Below are positions 1 to 10,230 of a stretch of DNA of 64,000 bases, piece after piece. Source of the DNA: Achromobacter xylosoxidans A8. GTDB lineage: Bacteria > Pseudomonadota > Gammaproteobacteria > Burkholderiales > Burkholderiaceae_B. Location: NCBI RefSeq assembly GCF_000165835.1, contig NC_014640.1:3906001-3970000 (forward strand). Direction: 5' to 3'. The notes below the pieces were generated by a model, which had not been told where the DNA came from, ran no database searches, and was given only the letters and a program-made list of their open reading frames with translations. A program made the translations under genes and the position numbers. The first letter of the stretch is position 1. Each line of letters starts with the position of its first letter.

Positions 1-1
1 C

Positions 2-196
2 AGCGGCGCGCTCAGCCGCTCCATCAATTCCCAGGCCGAACACTGGATGCGCATCGGCATGCTGTCCGAGCTCTACCCCGAACTGCGCCACGCCGACATC
101 TGCCAACTTCTGATCCGCATCGAACAGGCGGAGGGCTTCGCCATCGCCTCGCTGTCCCAGGGGCTGCCGCAGGCCGCCCAGCAGGAGGCCGCATAA
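2..196 (+). CDS. ParD-like antitoxin family protein (3' part)
   Basis: The gene enters from the left edge, so only its last 64 codons are seen, reading from base 2 to a TAA at 194-196. The visible protein begins SGALSRSINSQAEHW and continues with a helical segment (ADICQLLIRIEQAEGF). This matches the ParD-like family: small ribbon-helix-helix-type proteins that in many proteobacteria sit directly before map. The next start codon (map, 197) abuts the stop with no gap, and the map ribosome binding site (CAGGAGG) lies inside this gene, so the two are translationally coupled. No toxin gene is visible. Whether it acts as an antitoxin is unknown; the family name is by similarity only. The family assignment is from memory of the conserved pattern. 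Confidence 0.7.
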   Translation, partial: SGALSRSINSQAEHWMRIGMLSELYPELRHADICQLLIRIEQAEGFAIASLSQGLPQAAQQEAA

Positions 197-988
197 ATGG
201 CAAAGAAGGTTTCCATCAAGTCCGCCGCCGACATCGAAATGGCCCGCAAGGCCGGCGCCATGGCGGCGGAAGTGCTGCACATGATTGCCGAACACGTCCG
301 CCCGGGCGTCACCACCGATGAGCTGGACCGCATCTGCCACGACTACATCGTCAATGTGCAGAAGGCGATTCCCGCCAACGTCGGCTACCACGGCTTTCCC
401 AAGACCATCTGCGCCTCGGCCAACCACGTGATCTGCCACGGCATCCCGTCGGCCAAGGTGCTGAAGAACGGCGACATCCTCAACATCGACGTGGCCGTCA
501 TCAAGGACGGCTGGTTCGGCGACACCAGCCGCATGTACTACGTGGGCCAGCCCAGCCCGCTGGCGCGCCGCCTGGTCAACACCACCTACGAAGCCATGCG
601 CGCCGGCATCATGGCCGTCAAGCCCGGCGCCACGCTGGGCGACATCGGCCACGCCATCCAGACCGTGGCGCACCGCGAGCACTTCAGCATCGTGCGCGAA
701 TACTGCGGCCACGGCATCGGCCAGATCTACCACGACGATCCGCAGGTGCTGCACTATGGCCGCCCGGGCGAAGGCATGGTGCTGCAGCCCGGCATGATGT
801 TCACCATCGAACCCATGATCAACGCCGGCAAGCCCCAGACCAAGCAGCTGCCCGACGGCTGGACCGTGGTCACCAAGGACCGTTCGCTGTCCGCGCAGTG
901 GGAGCACATGGTGGTCGTGACCGACACCGGCTACGAGGTGCTGACGCCCTGGCCGGACGGCTTCGGCGACTATCCGCCCATCCCCTGA
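197..988 (+). CDS. map: Methionine aminopeptidase, type I
   Basis: This cytosolic metalloenzyme removes the initiator methionine from nascent proteins. The 263-residue protein has the whole pita-bread fold of the short type I class. The substrate-loop histidine lies in the NHVICHGIPS segment. Metal-binding aspartates are in the NIDVAVIKDGWFGDTSRMY segment, the metal histidine is in EYCGHGIGQIYHDDP, and the glutamates are in TIEPMI and QWEHMV. The start is fixed by an AGGAGG-type site 9 bases upstream, within the preceding ParD-like gene. Length fits the family. No N-terminal zinc-finger extension is present. A 28-base palindrome after the stop may end the transcript. Confidence 0.97.
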   Translation: MAKKVSIKSAADIEMARKAGAMAAEVLHMIAEHVRPGVTTDELDRICHDYIVNVQKAIPANVGYHGFPKTICASANHVICHGIPSAKVLKNGDILNIDVAVIKDGWFGDTSRMYYVGQPSPLARRLVNTTYEAMRAGIMAVKPGATLGDIGHAIQTVAHREHFSIVREYCGHGIGQIYHDDPQVLHYGRPGEGMVLQPGMMFTIEPMINAGKPQTKQLPDGWTVVTKDRSLSAQWEHMVVVTDTGYEVLTPWPDGFGDYPPIP

Positions 989-1043
989 TATTCTGACGCG
1001 GCGCGCCGGCCCTGCCCATGGCAAGGAACGGAGTGCGGACAGA

Positions 1044-1071
1044 CAAGGGCACGATCATGATCGTGCCCTTG
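1044..1071. terminator. Perfect 28-bp palindrome after map
   Basis: The sequence is a perfect inverted repeat around 1057/1058, with outer arms CAAGGGCACGATC. It lies 55 bases after the map stop and 22 bases before the next gene. It can form a 12-bp hairpin, but only TTG and then CCG follow it, not a real T-tract. It is therefore a candidate terminator of modest strength. An operator for the MFS gene is the alternative. Confidence 0.5.
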
Positions 1072-1093
1072 CCGTTTCCGCCGTCCGTGTCCC

Positions 1094-2314
1094 ATGTCCG
1101 CTCTGCTCTCCGCGTTCCGCCGTCTGGCCGCCTCCAACCTGGCCGCCCAATTCTCCGAACAGATGGCGCTCGCGGCCGCGCCGCTGGTCGCGGTCCTGGC
1201 GCTGGGCGCCAGCGCAGCAGAGACGGGTTATCTGCAAACCGCCCAGACCCTGCCCTTCCTGCTGCTGTCCCTGCCCGCCGGCGTATTGGCCGACCGGATG
1301 TCGCGACGCGCGCTGATGACCGCCGCCGAGTACGTACGCGCCGCCAGCCTGCTGGGCCTGCTGGCGCTGCTTGCAACGGGGGGACTGAGCCTGGGCTGGC
1401 TGGCCGCGCTGGGCTTCCTGGGCGCGGTCGGCACGGTCGCCTACAACGTCGCCGCTCCAGCGCTGGTGCCCAGGCTGGTCGCGCCCGCCGAACTGGCCAG
1501 CGCCAACCGCTGGTTGGAGCTCGCTCGCAGCGCCGCCTTCTCCGCAGGGCCGGCCGCCGGCGGCGCACTGGTCGGCTGGATGGGCGCGCCCTCGGCCTAT
1601 GTCCTGGCCACCGTGCTGTCACTGCTGGCAGCCCTGCTGTTGGCCGGCCTGCCCCACGACAGGCCCGGACCGGCGCCGCGCCGCCGCCTGCTGGAAGAAC
1701 TGCGCGAAGGCGCGGCCTTTGTCCTCACGCACCCGCTGCTGCGCCCGGTGCTGGTGACCGCCGTCTTCTTCAATACCGCCTGGTTCGTGCTGCAAGCCGT
1801 CTACGTCGCCTACGCCATCGAACGGCTGGGCCTGTCTGCGGCGGCCGTCGGCCTCACGCTGGGCGTGTATGGCGGCGGCATGGTGGCCGGCGCCCTGCTG
1901 GCGCCGTGGCTGGCCCAGCGGCTGAGCTTCGGCGGCATGATCGCCGTCGGCCCGCTGGCCGCGTTGATCGCAAGCGTCATTCTGCTGTCCACCTTGGTCT
2001 ATCCGTCCGGCGCCTGGGCTGCGGCGGGCTTCTTCCTGTTCGGTGCGGGTCCCATACTCTGGACCATCACCACCACCACGCTGCGCCAGGCCATCACGCC
2101 CAATGCCCTGCTGGGCCGGGTGTCCGCCGTGATCCTGACCGCCACCTTCGGCGCCCGCCCCGTCGGCGCACTGATCGGCGCCGCGCTCGCCGCGCGGGTC
2201 GGCGTCGAAGCCTGCCTATGGGTGTCGACCGCCGGCTTCGCCGTGCAATTCGTGGTGCTGTACACCTCGCCCGTGCTGCGCCTGCGCAGCCAGCCCGAGG
2301 CCGGCGCCTGCTGA
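1094..2314 (+). CDS. MFS transporter, EntS-like (MFS_3 type)
   Basis: This is a predicted inner-membrane exporter of 406 residues with about twelve hydrophobic segments. The start is MSALLSAFRRLAASNLAAQFSEQM, and the loop after helix 2 carries the MFS signature as GVLADRMSRR (residues about 62-71). The pattern 'LAAQFSEQMALAAAPLVAVLALGASAAETG' with an early QT-LPFLLLSLPAG helix is typical of the enterobactin exporter-like MFS_3 group, whose members often export siderophores or drugs. No siderophore gene is nearby, so the substrate is unknown. No clear Shine-Dalgarno is seen before the ATG. The gene is separated from map by the 28-base palindrome and is probably transcribed on its own. Confidence 0.82.
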   Translation: MSALLSAFRRLAASNLAAQFSEQMALAAAPLVAVLALGASAAETGYLQTAQTLPFLLLSLPAGVLADRMSRRALMTAAEYVRAASLLGLLALLATGGLSLGWLAALGFLGAVGTVAYNVAAPALVPRLVAPAELASANRWLELARSAAFSAGPAAGGALVGWMGAPSAYVLATVLSLLAALLLAGLPHDRPGPAPRRRLLEELREGAAFVLTHPLLRPVLVTAVFFNTAWFVLQAVYVAYAIERLGLSAAAVGLTLGVYGGGMVAGALLAPWLAQRLSFGGMIAVGPLAALIASVILLSTLVYPSGAWAAAGFFLFGAGPILWTITTTTLRQAITPNALLGRVSAVILTATFGARPVGALIGAALAARVGVEACLWVSTAGFAVQFVVLYTSPVLRLRSQPEAGAC

Positions 2315-2408
2315 AGGCTGTTGCGCACGGAAAACCGGCAATCTGTACCTGCCCGCGTCAACCGCGGCCCGCTAGACTGCCACGGTCAATCGAAACGATG
2401 CCGGCAAG

Positions 2409-3032
2409 ATGCTGAAAATCCTGGGTAAGGCGTCATCCATCAACGTGCGCAAGGTCCTATGGACCTGCGCCGAACTGGACCTGCGGTTCGAACGCGAGGA
2501 TTGGGGTTCCGGTTTCCAGCCCACCAGCGATCCCGCGTTCCTGGCGTTGAATCCGAACGCGATGGTGCCCGTCATCCGGGACGGCGACTTCGTGCTGTGG
2601 GAGTCCAACAGCATCATCCGCTACCTGGCCTCGCAATACGGCGGCCAACGCCTGTACCCCATCGAGCCCAGGCTGCGCGCCCGCGTCGACCAATGGATGG
2701 ACTGGCAGGCGACCGACCTGAACCGCTCCTGGAGCTACGCCTTCATGGCCCTGGCGCGCGAATCAGCCGCCCACCGCGACCGCGCCGCGATCGAGGCATC
2801 CTGCCGCGAATGGGCGCGATTCATGGAGATACTGAACCGGCGCCTGGAACAGGCCGGCGGCTACGTCGCCGGCCCCGCGTTCTCGCTGGCCGACATCCCC
2901 GTCGGCCTGTCGGTCAACCGCTGGTTCCGCACGCCCTTCGACAAACCGCAACTGCCGGCCGTCGCCGCCTATTACGACCGGCTCGCCGAACGCGAAGGCT
3001 ACCGGCTGCACGGCCGCAACGGCACCGCCTGA
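2409..3032 (+). CDS. Glutathione S-transferase family protein
   Basis: This cytosolic 207-residue protein has an N-terminal thioredoxin-like GSH-binding domain (about 1-80). The active-site region is [12 protein letters not shown], the cis-proline is in [11 protein letters not shown], and the GSH-contact motif is [11 protein letters not shown]. An all-helical C-terminal domain follows (about 90-200), with the capping-box-like segment FSLADIPVG. It would conjugate glutathione to electrophiles or act as a reductase. The substrate cannot be read from the sequence. The gene stands alone, convergent with sodC 13 bases downstream. The thioredoxin-fold motif NPNAMVP is close to many uncharacterised proteobacterial GSTs (YfcG/GstA type). 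Confidence 0.88.
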   Translation: MLKILGKASSINVRKVLWTCAELDLRFEREDWGSGFQPTSDPAFLALNPNAMVPVIRDGDFVLWESNSIIRYLASQYGGQRLYPIEPRLRARVDQWMDWQATDLNRSWSYAFMALARESAAHRDRAAIEASCREWARFMEILNRRLEQAGGYVAGPAFSLADIPVGLSVNRWFRTPFDKPQLPAVAAYYDRLAEREGYRLHGRNGTA

Positions 3033-3045
3033 CGCGACCAGGCGG

Positions 3046-3570
3046 CTACTTCACCACCCCGCAAACCAGCCGACCGCCCCCACCGCCCAGCGGCGCCGGC
3101 GTATCGCTGTAGTTGTCGCCGCCCACGTGCACCATCACCGCACGACCCTTCACATCGGCCAGCTTCAGATGCGGCGCCACCACGGCCTTCGTGGCCGTGC
3201 CATCCGCGGCAACCACGATGAAAGGCAGATCGCCCTGATGCCCGTCGGTCGCCATCGGCCCCTTGTGCGCCTTGGTGCCCTTGGGATCGAAATGCCCGCC
3301 CGCGGCGCCGCCAGCCGCCATCTGGTTGTTCACCATGCCAGGCTCGCACGAGCCCTTCTCATGCACATGGAAGCCGTGTTCGCCGGGCGGCAAGCCCTTC
3401 AAATGCGGCGTAAGCTGCAGCCCGCCCTTGGTGTCCTTGAGTGAGATTGTGCCAGCGCTCTTGCCCACGCCCTCCGCGCTCAGGAACGACATCGACACGT
3501 CTTCCGCCAACGCCGCGCCAGACGCGCCTGCCAACGCAAGCGCCGCGACCAGCATCGAGATTTTCTTCAT
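3046..3570 (-). CDS. sodC: Periplasmic Cu,Zn superoxide dismutase
   Basis: It converts superoxide to hydrogen peroxide and oxygen in the periplasm. The start at 3570 is chosen because a GGAGG site precedes it and a clean Sec signal peptide follows (MKKISMLVAALALAG, cleavage likely after ALA at residue 22). The 174-residue precursor has all metal ligands in place: His68, His70, His93 and His148 for copper, and His93, His102, His111 and Asp114 for zinc. The structural disulfide cysteines are Cys75 and Cys170. The C-terminus LGGGGGRLVCGVVK is the family signature. It has no operon partner. It is convergent with the GST gene. Confidence 0.96.
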   Translation of the reverse strand: MKKISMLVAALALAGASGAALAEDVSMSFLSAEGVGKSAGTISLKDTKGGLQLTPHLKGLPPGEHGFHVHEKGSCEPGMVNNQMAAGGAAGGHFDPKGTKAHKGPMATDGHQGDLPFIVVAADGTATKAVVAPHLKLADVKGRAVMVHVGGDNYSDTPAPLGGGGGRLVCGVVK

Positions 3571-4024
3571 GGGGTGCCTCCAAGATACGCGCCCGCAAGC
3601 CGCGGACGCCCGATGGTGCATGGACGACCCGTTGCCGCCCATGCCGCAAAAAACAATAGCATTCGGGTCACAGCGTCTGCCAGCAATCTTCGTTCCTGAT
3701 ACAAACGTAGATCTTGCCGTGATGATGGCTTGCGCGCATTGAATGGCGGCTTGCTACGCGCGGGGTTCTCGCGCCTCACCCATCCTACGGATCGTAGGGT
3801 TCCCCAAGCACCGTCCCGTCGCATTCGCGCCAGCGTACAAAATCCCGACGCCTCACCCAACGTACGTCAACTGCGGCCGCCCGGGCGGCCGCAATTGACG
3901 GGCATCGCAAGACTCGAAACCAAACACCGCTGCAGCAGCGCCAAATACCAAGACGCACGTAGCCCGTCGGCGCGGGCGGCCTACGAAGCACTGGAAGCAG
4001 CAACCATCTCACAAGGCAACCGCA
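3571..4024. other. 454-bp intergenic region with repeats, no gene
   Basis: I find no credible coding frame here. The region holds a CCTACG-GAT-CGTAGG inverted repeat (3784-3798) and two copies of a CGCCTCACCCA motif (about 3769-3779 and 3849-3859). It also holds a 36-base near-perfect palindrome (3865-3900). On the minus strand the motifs read as GTAGGATGGGTGAGGCG, a form common in dispersed intergenic repeats of proteobacteria. Promoters for sodC would lie at the left end of the region. Confidence 0.6.
3865..3900. repeat. 36-bp near-perfect palindrome
   Basis: The arms around 3882/3883 match at 17 of 18 positions, with a single mismatched pair (C3871 against A3894). The inner 22 bases (3872-3893, TGCGGCCGCCC plus its complement) are perfect. 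It could act as a transcription barrier after the DUF445 gene, but neither side has a T-tract. It may instead be part of a dispersed intergenic repeat. Confidence 0.6.
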
Positions 4025-5344
4025 TCACCCTCGAACCATTAACACCACCGCATGCAGCGCCACGCCTATCAATCCGCCCACCAAGGTGCCATTGAACCGG
4101 ATGTACTGCAGATCCCGCCCCACGCTGAGCTCAAGCTCGTCCACCAGATGCCGCTCGTCCCAATTCTTCACCGTGCGTGAAATATGCTCCGTAACCCCGC
4201 TGCGCAAGCGCCCCGTCAAGCGCCGCGCCCCGCCCAGCACGTGATTGTTGATCGCCTCCCGCAATCCCGGATCCTCCCCCAGCTTGCGCCCCAAAGCGAG
4301 CAAAGCGCTCTCCAGATGCCGTGCCAGCGCCGAATCCTCGGACGACAGATCCCTCCGCAGCGCAGCATGGATATCGTCCCAAAGTCCCTGCACATACTCC
4401 TGCACCTTCGGATGATCGATCGCCCGCTGCTTCAGCGCCTCCACCTGCGCCGCCAAGGCCGGATCATCCTTCAACCGCCGGATGTAATCCTGCACCCAGG
4501 CCTCATAATCCCGCCGCACCGGATGCCCCGGCTCGGACAGCACGTCCCGCAACTCCTCCACCAGCGCCCGCGCCAGCCGGTCCGCCAGATTGTCCGCAAT
4601 CCCGTCCACCGACTTGACCACGTCCACCGCCGCAATGATGCGCGGCCACTCCTTCTTGGCGAACTTCACCAGCAGATTCGAAGCCCGCGCCTTCACTTCT
4701 TCATCGCCCAGATAGCCGCCCAGCCGCTCCAGCGCCGCGTCCAGCAGCTCCTGATGCCGCCCGTCTCGCGTCAGCAGACCCAGCACCTCGCCCGCCGTAT
4801 CCGCCGCATCCCAACGCCGCAGATTCTTCACCACGAACTCCTGGATCACCCCCCGCACCGCCCGGTCATCCAGCAGATCCAGCGTCTGCAAGGCCACATT
4901 GCGCGCCCCTTCGCTCAAAGCGCGCGCCTGCCGCGGACGCCCCAGCCAGCGGCTCAGGCGCGCGGCCGGATCGAACACCCGCAACTTCTCCATCAAGGTG
5001 TCCGGATCCAGGAAGTGGTCGCGCACGAACACCGCCAGGTTGTCGCCGATGCGGTCCTTATTGCTGGGAATGATGGCAGTGTGCGGAATCGGCAGGCCCA
5101 TCGGCCGGCGGAACAGCGCCACCACCGCGAACCAGTCGGCCAGCGCGCCCACCGTGGCCGCCTCGCAGAACGCCCGCACCCAGGCCCATGCGCCCTGCCC
5201 GCCCATCACGTGGCTAGTGATGAAGCCGCAGACCATCGCCACCAGCAAGGCCAATGCGGCGATCTTCATGCGCCGCAACTGGGCGCGGCGCGCCTCGGAA
5301 GCCAGCGCGGAATGCGTGGCGGCGGAACGGGGCGTCTCTGTCAT
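4025..5344 (-). CDS. DUF445 family inner-membrane protein (YjiN-like)
   Basis: The 439-residue protein has a single membrane helix near the N-terminus (about 27-47, KIAALALLVAMVCGF). The DUF445 hallmark WFAVVALFRRPMGLPIPHTAIIP follows. A long charged helical region makes up the middle, and a second hydrophobic segment lies at the very C-terminus (VGGLIGVALHAVVLMV). The family is widespread, and its molecular role is not established. The ATG has a GGAG site five bases upstream. The gene follows the GntP permease gene by 58 bases on the same strand, but no functional link is evident. Confidence 0.85.
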   Translation of the reverse strand: MTETPRSAATHSALASEARRAQLRRMKIAALALLVAMVCGFITSHVMGGQGAWAWVRAFCEAATVGALADWFAVVALFRRPMGLPIPHTAIIPSNKDRIGDNLAVFVRDHFLDPDTLMEKLRVFDPAARLSRWLGRPRQARALSEGARNVALQTLDLLDDRAVRGVIQEFVVKNLRRWDAADTAGEVLGLLTRDGRHQELLDAALERLGGYLGDEEVKARASNLLVKFAKKEWPRIIAAVDVVKSVDGIADNLADRLARALVEELRDVLSEPGHPVRRDYEAWVQDYIRRLKDDPALAAQVEALKQRAIDHPKVQEYVQGLWDDIHAALRRDLSSEDSALARHLESALLALGRKLGEDPGLREAINNHVLGGARRLTGRLRSGVTEHISRTVKNWDERHLVDELELSVGRDLQYIRFNGTLVGGLIGVALHAVVLMVRG

Positions 5345-5402
5345 GGGGTCTCCGGCTTGGACAGACCCAGCATAACGTAGCGGCCCCCGCAGCCCCCGGA
5401 CG

Positions 5403-6791
5403 TCAGCCCAGAGGCGGCAACAGGTTGAACAGCAGGACCATGACCAGTCCCACCACCGACACGATGGACTGCACCACCGAAATTGTCTTGGTGGCTTCGC
5501 CCATGGTCATGCCGAAGGACTCCTTCACCATCCAGAAGCCCGCGTGATTGGCGTAATTGAAGAACAGCGAACCGCAGCCGATGGCCAGCGCCAGCAGCGG
5601 CAGGTTCAGGCTGGGATCGGCGCCCGCCAGCGGCGCCAGCAGGCCCGCCGCGCCCACGATGCCGACCGTTGCCGAACCCGTGGACACCGACAGCAGCATG
5701 GCGATCAGCCAGCCCAGCACCAACGGCGGCAGCGCGAACTGATGGGTCAGGTGCACGATGGCATCGCCCACGTGGGCGCTGGTGAGCACCTGCTGGAACG
5801 CCCCGCCGCCCGCGATGATCAGCATGATGCCGGCGATCGGCTTGAGGCTCTTGCCCAAGCCATCGCGCAGCTTTTCCGCGTCGCCGCCCCGCATCAGCAC
5901 CAGGGTGACAGCGGCGAACAGCACGCCCAGCAGCATCGCGACCAGCGGGTCGCCCAGGAAAGCCGCCACATGCATGGCGCCGGAATCCTTGGGCAGCAGC
6001 ATCTCGGCGCCCGCGTGCACCAGCATCAGCAAGGCGGGCAGCAAGGCCGCCAGCACACCCAGGCCCACGCTGGGCGCGCCGCGGCCGGCGGTTTCCTGGC
6101 GGGCCGTGGTGAACTGTTCAAGCAGCGCCTCGTCCGGGCGCGTCGTCATCCGTGGCGCAATGAAGGCGCCATACAAGGGACCGCCGAACACCATGGCCGG
6201 CAGCGCCGCGATGAAGCCATAGATCATGGTCGGCCCCACCGTGGTCTTGAGCGTGGCGATGGCCGTCAGCGGGCCGGGGTGCGGCGGCACCATGCCGTGC
6301 ATCGCCGCCAGGGCCGCTATCACCGGCACGCCCACGTACACATAGGCCGACCCCTTGAAGCGCTCCTGGCTTTCCAGCTTGCGGGCCACGCTGAAGATCA
6401 GCGGCAGCATCACCACCAGACCCACCTCGAAGAACATCGGAATGCCGATGACGAACGCCACCAGGGTCATGGCCCAGGGAATCATGCGGGCAGAGGTATG
6501 GCGCAGGATGGCGTTGGCCAGGCGTTCGGTCGTGCCCGAATCCGCCAGGATCTTGCCCAGCATCGCGCCCAGCGCGATCACCACGCCCACCGCGCCCAAG
6601 GTCTTGCCCGCGCCGTTGCTCAGATTCTTGACGATGGCCACCGGCTCCATGCCGGTGGCGAACCCCACGCCGATGGAGACGATGAGCAGCGCCAGCAACG
6701 GATGCATGCGGATGCGCGAGACGATCAGCGCAACCAGCACCAGCACGCTGGCCAGCGCGGTAAGAAGCAATTGGATGTCGGAGGAGGACAT
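5403..6791 (-). CDS. GntP family permease (gluconate-type H+ symporter)
   Basis: This is a 462-residue polytopic inner-membrane transporter. The GntP/GntT family pattern is clear: SRIRMHPLLALLIVSIGVGFATGM near the N-terminus, then NLSNGAGKTLG, ALGAMLGKILADSG, GIPMFFEVGLVVMLPL and HGMVPPHPGPL. The C-terminal part has GCGSLFFNYANHAGFWMVKE. Family members carry gluconate, related sugar acids or short hydroxyacids (for example glycerate, fructuronate) with protons. A membrane-bound gluconate-type dehydrogenase lies at 57.4-61.2 kb, but it is too far away to prove substrate. The gene follows a LysR gene on the same strand with a 159-base gap, and that LysR protein is a plausible regulator. Confidence 0.92.
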   Translation of the reverse strand: MSSSDIQLLLTALASVLVLVALIVSRIRMHPLLALLIVSIGVGFATGMEPVAIVKNLSNGAGKTLGAVGVVIALGAMLGKILADSGTTERLANAILRHTSARMIPWAMTLVAFVIGIPMFFEVGLVVMLPLIFSVARKLESQERFKGSAYVYVGVPVIAALAAMHGMVPPHPGPLTAIATLKTTVGPTMIYGFIAALPAMVFGGPLYGAFIAPRMTTRPDEALLEQFTTARQETAGRGAPSVGLGVLAALLPALLMLVHAGAEMLLPKDSGAMHVAAFLGDPLVAMLLGVLFAAVTLVLMRGGDAEKLRDGLGKSLKPIAGIMLIIAGGGAFQQVLTSAHVGDAIVHLTHQFALPPLVLGWLIAMLLSVSTGSATVGIVGAAGLLAPLAGADPSLNLPLLALAIGCGSLFFNYANHAGFWMVKESFGMTMGEATKTISVVQSIVSVVGLVMVLLFNLLPPLG

Positions 6792-6950
6792 GGACGGGCC
6801 TGGGAAAAATGGGCGCGGCCCTGCGGCCGTTTGCAGGCCGCGTGCAGGCCATACGCCGAAAGAAACACGGATTTTATTCCCGCCAAGCTGAACGCCCAGT
6901 CAGGAAAGCCGCAAGCCCAGGGGCCTGTTCACACCGCGACGAAGCAGGCA

Positions 6951-7880
6951 TCAACCCGCCGCGCCCAGCAGTCCCGGTCTGCCTTCGTGGGCGGCCTGGG
7001 CCCGTTCCAGGATGAATTCGATGATCATCGAGATCGCCCGCGGATGGTGCCGGTTGGGCATGTACAGCATGTACATGCCGCGTCCAAAAATGCTCAGCCG
7101 CCATTGCGGCAGCGCGGCCACCAGATCGCCGCGCGCAATGTCGTCATGGACCACGTAGTCCGGCACCACGCCCACGCCCAACCCCGCCAAGGTCGCATCG
7201 CGCAGGAAAGCGTAGTTACGCGAGATCACGGTCGGCTCCAGTATCACGTGCTGCCGCGGCTGGCCGCCGTAGTAGGCGGAAAGCCGCAAGGGCCGTCCGA
7301 TGACCGCGGCGCTGATGGTGGGCGTGCGCGCCAGCTCTTCCGGATGCTGCGGCAGGCCGCGGGCGGCGGCATAGGCCCGGGACGCGCAGGCCACGTAGCG
7401 GACCTGGCCCAGCTCGCGCGCCACCAGGTTCTGCGGCGGTTCGGACATGATGCGTATCGCGATGTCGACCTCATCGCGCAGCAGGTCGTCCACACTATTC
7501 TCGAACAGCACGTCCAGCACGATGTCCGGATAGGTCCGCTTGAACTCCAGCAGCCAGGGCGTCATCACGAACTGCCCGTAGCCGCTGGGCACGCTCAGCC
7601 TGACCTTGCCCTGCGGCGTCTTGCCCAGAGTCTCGACGGATTCGCGCGCCGCCGCGAGTTCGTCCTGGATGCTGCGGCCATGCTGATACAGCTTCAGTCC
7701 GATTTCCGTGGGCTCCACATGCCGGGTGGTGCGGCGCACTAGCTGCATGCCGACCGAGCGCTCCAGCTGATTCAGGTGGTAGCTGACATTGGCGCGCGTC
7801 ATCTTCAGGCGGCGCGCGGCCTCGCTGAGATTGCCCGCGTCCAGTATTTCCACCAGCAATGTCAGGGATTTGGTGTCCAT
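6951..7880 (-). CDS. LysR family regulator (divergent from beta-oxidation operon)
   Basis: This is a 309-residue DNA-binding regulator. The winged helix-turn-helix is at residues about 4-60 (LVEILDAGNLSEAARRLK then SYHLNQLERSVGMQLVRRTTR), followed by a periplasmic-binding-protein-like effector domain. The ATG at 7880 is preferred over an upstream in-frame GTG/ATG because a GAGGAGG site precedes it. It is transcribed away from the acyl-CoA degradation operon that starts at 8085. The 204-base gap contains repeated TGTCAA motifs (7917-7963) suited to a LysR operator. It probably controls that operon, and perhaps the GntP gene downstream of it. Its ligand is presumably an acid or CoA ester of the pathway (inference). 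Confidence 0.9.
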   Translation of the reverse strand: MDTKSLTLLVEILDAGNLSEAARRLKMTRANVSYHLNQLERSVGMQLVRRTTRHVEPTEIGLKLYQHGRSIQDELAAARESVETLGKTPQGKVRLSVPSGYGQFVMTPWLLEFKRTYPDIVLDVLFENSVDDLLRDEVDIAIRIMSEPPQNLVARELGQVRYVACASRAYAAARGLPQHPEELARTPTISAAVIGRPLRLSAYYGGQPRQHVILEPTVISRNYAFLRDATLAGLGVGVVPDYVVHDDIARGDLVAALPQWRLSIFGRGMYMLYMPNRHHPRAISMIIEFILERAQAAHEGRPGLLGAAG

Positions 7881-7916
7881 CCAGGGCCTCCTCGCCAGGG
7901 TGATGCACCCGCCAAT

Positions 7917-7963
7917 TGTCAAATTTTTTTGACTTCAATGTCAATTATCGATGCCATTGTCAA
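7917..7963. promoter_or_regulatory. Candidate LysR operator: repeated TGTCAA motifs
   Basis: Three direct TGTCAA copies lie at 7917-7922, 7939-7944 and 7958-7963. A TTGAC in the opposite sense (7929-7933) makes TTGTCAA with a facing half-site across an A/T run. The block is the only AT-rich stretch between the LysR gene and the divergent beta-oxidation operon. That is the usual place for LysR binding. Confidence 0.5.
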
Positions 7964-8084
7964 GACTTCTTTACTGCGAAAGAATGAGGCCAGAAAAGAC
8001 GGGCCGTTCCTGGCCCACCAGGCTGAGTCCTGGCGGCCGCCCCTGGCGCCGCCGCCACGGCAGACCTCATCGGAGACACTGTCC

Positions 8085-10205
<2,121 letters not shown>

Positions 10206-10230
10206 CCCCGATACCAGACAGGAACACGCC

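Noticed and set aside
1044..1071. The 28-bp palindrome as a regulator operator
   Set aside because: It could be one, but its place just after map and its hairpin potential make a terminator at least as likely. No half-site repeats are found around it.
1018..2415. A 465-codon plus-strand frame overlapping the MFS gene
   Set aside because: It is Arg/Pro-rich with no membrane segments or motifs, while the other frame encodes a clean 12-helix MFS protein.
3785..4012. A 75-codon minus-strand frame in the sodC-DUF445 gap
   Set aside because: Its C-terminal part (VRWVRRRDFVRW...) is the translation of the intergenic repeat motifs. It has no ribosome site or known domain.
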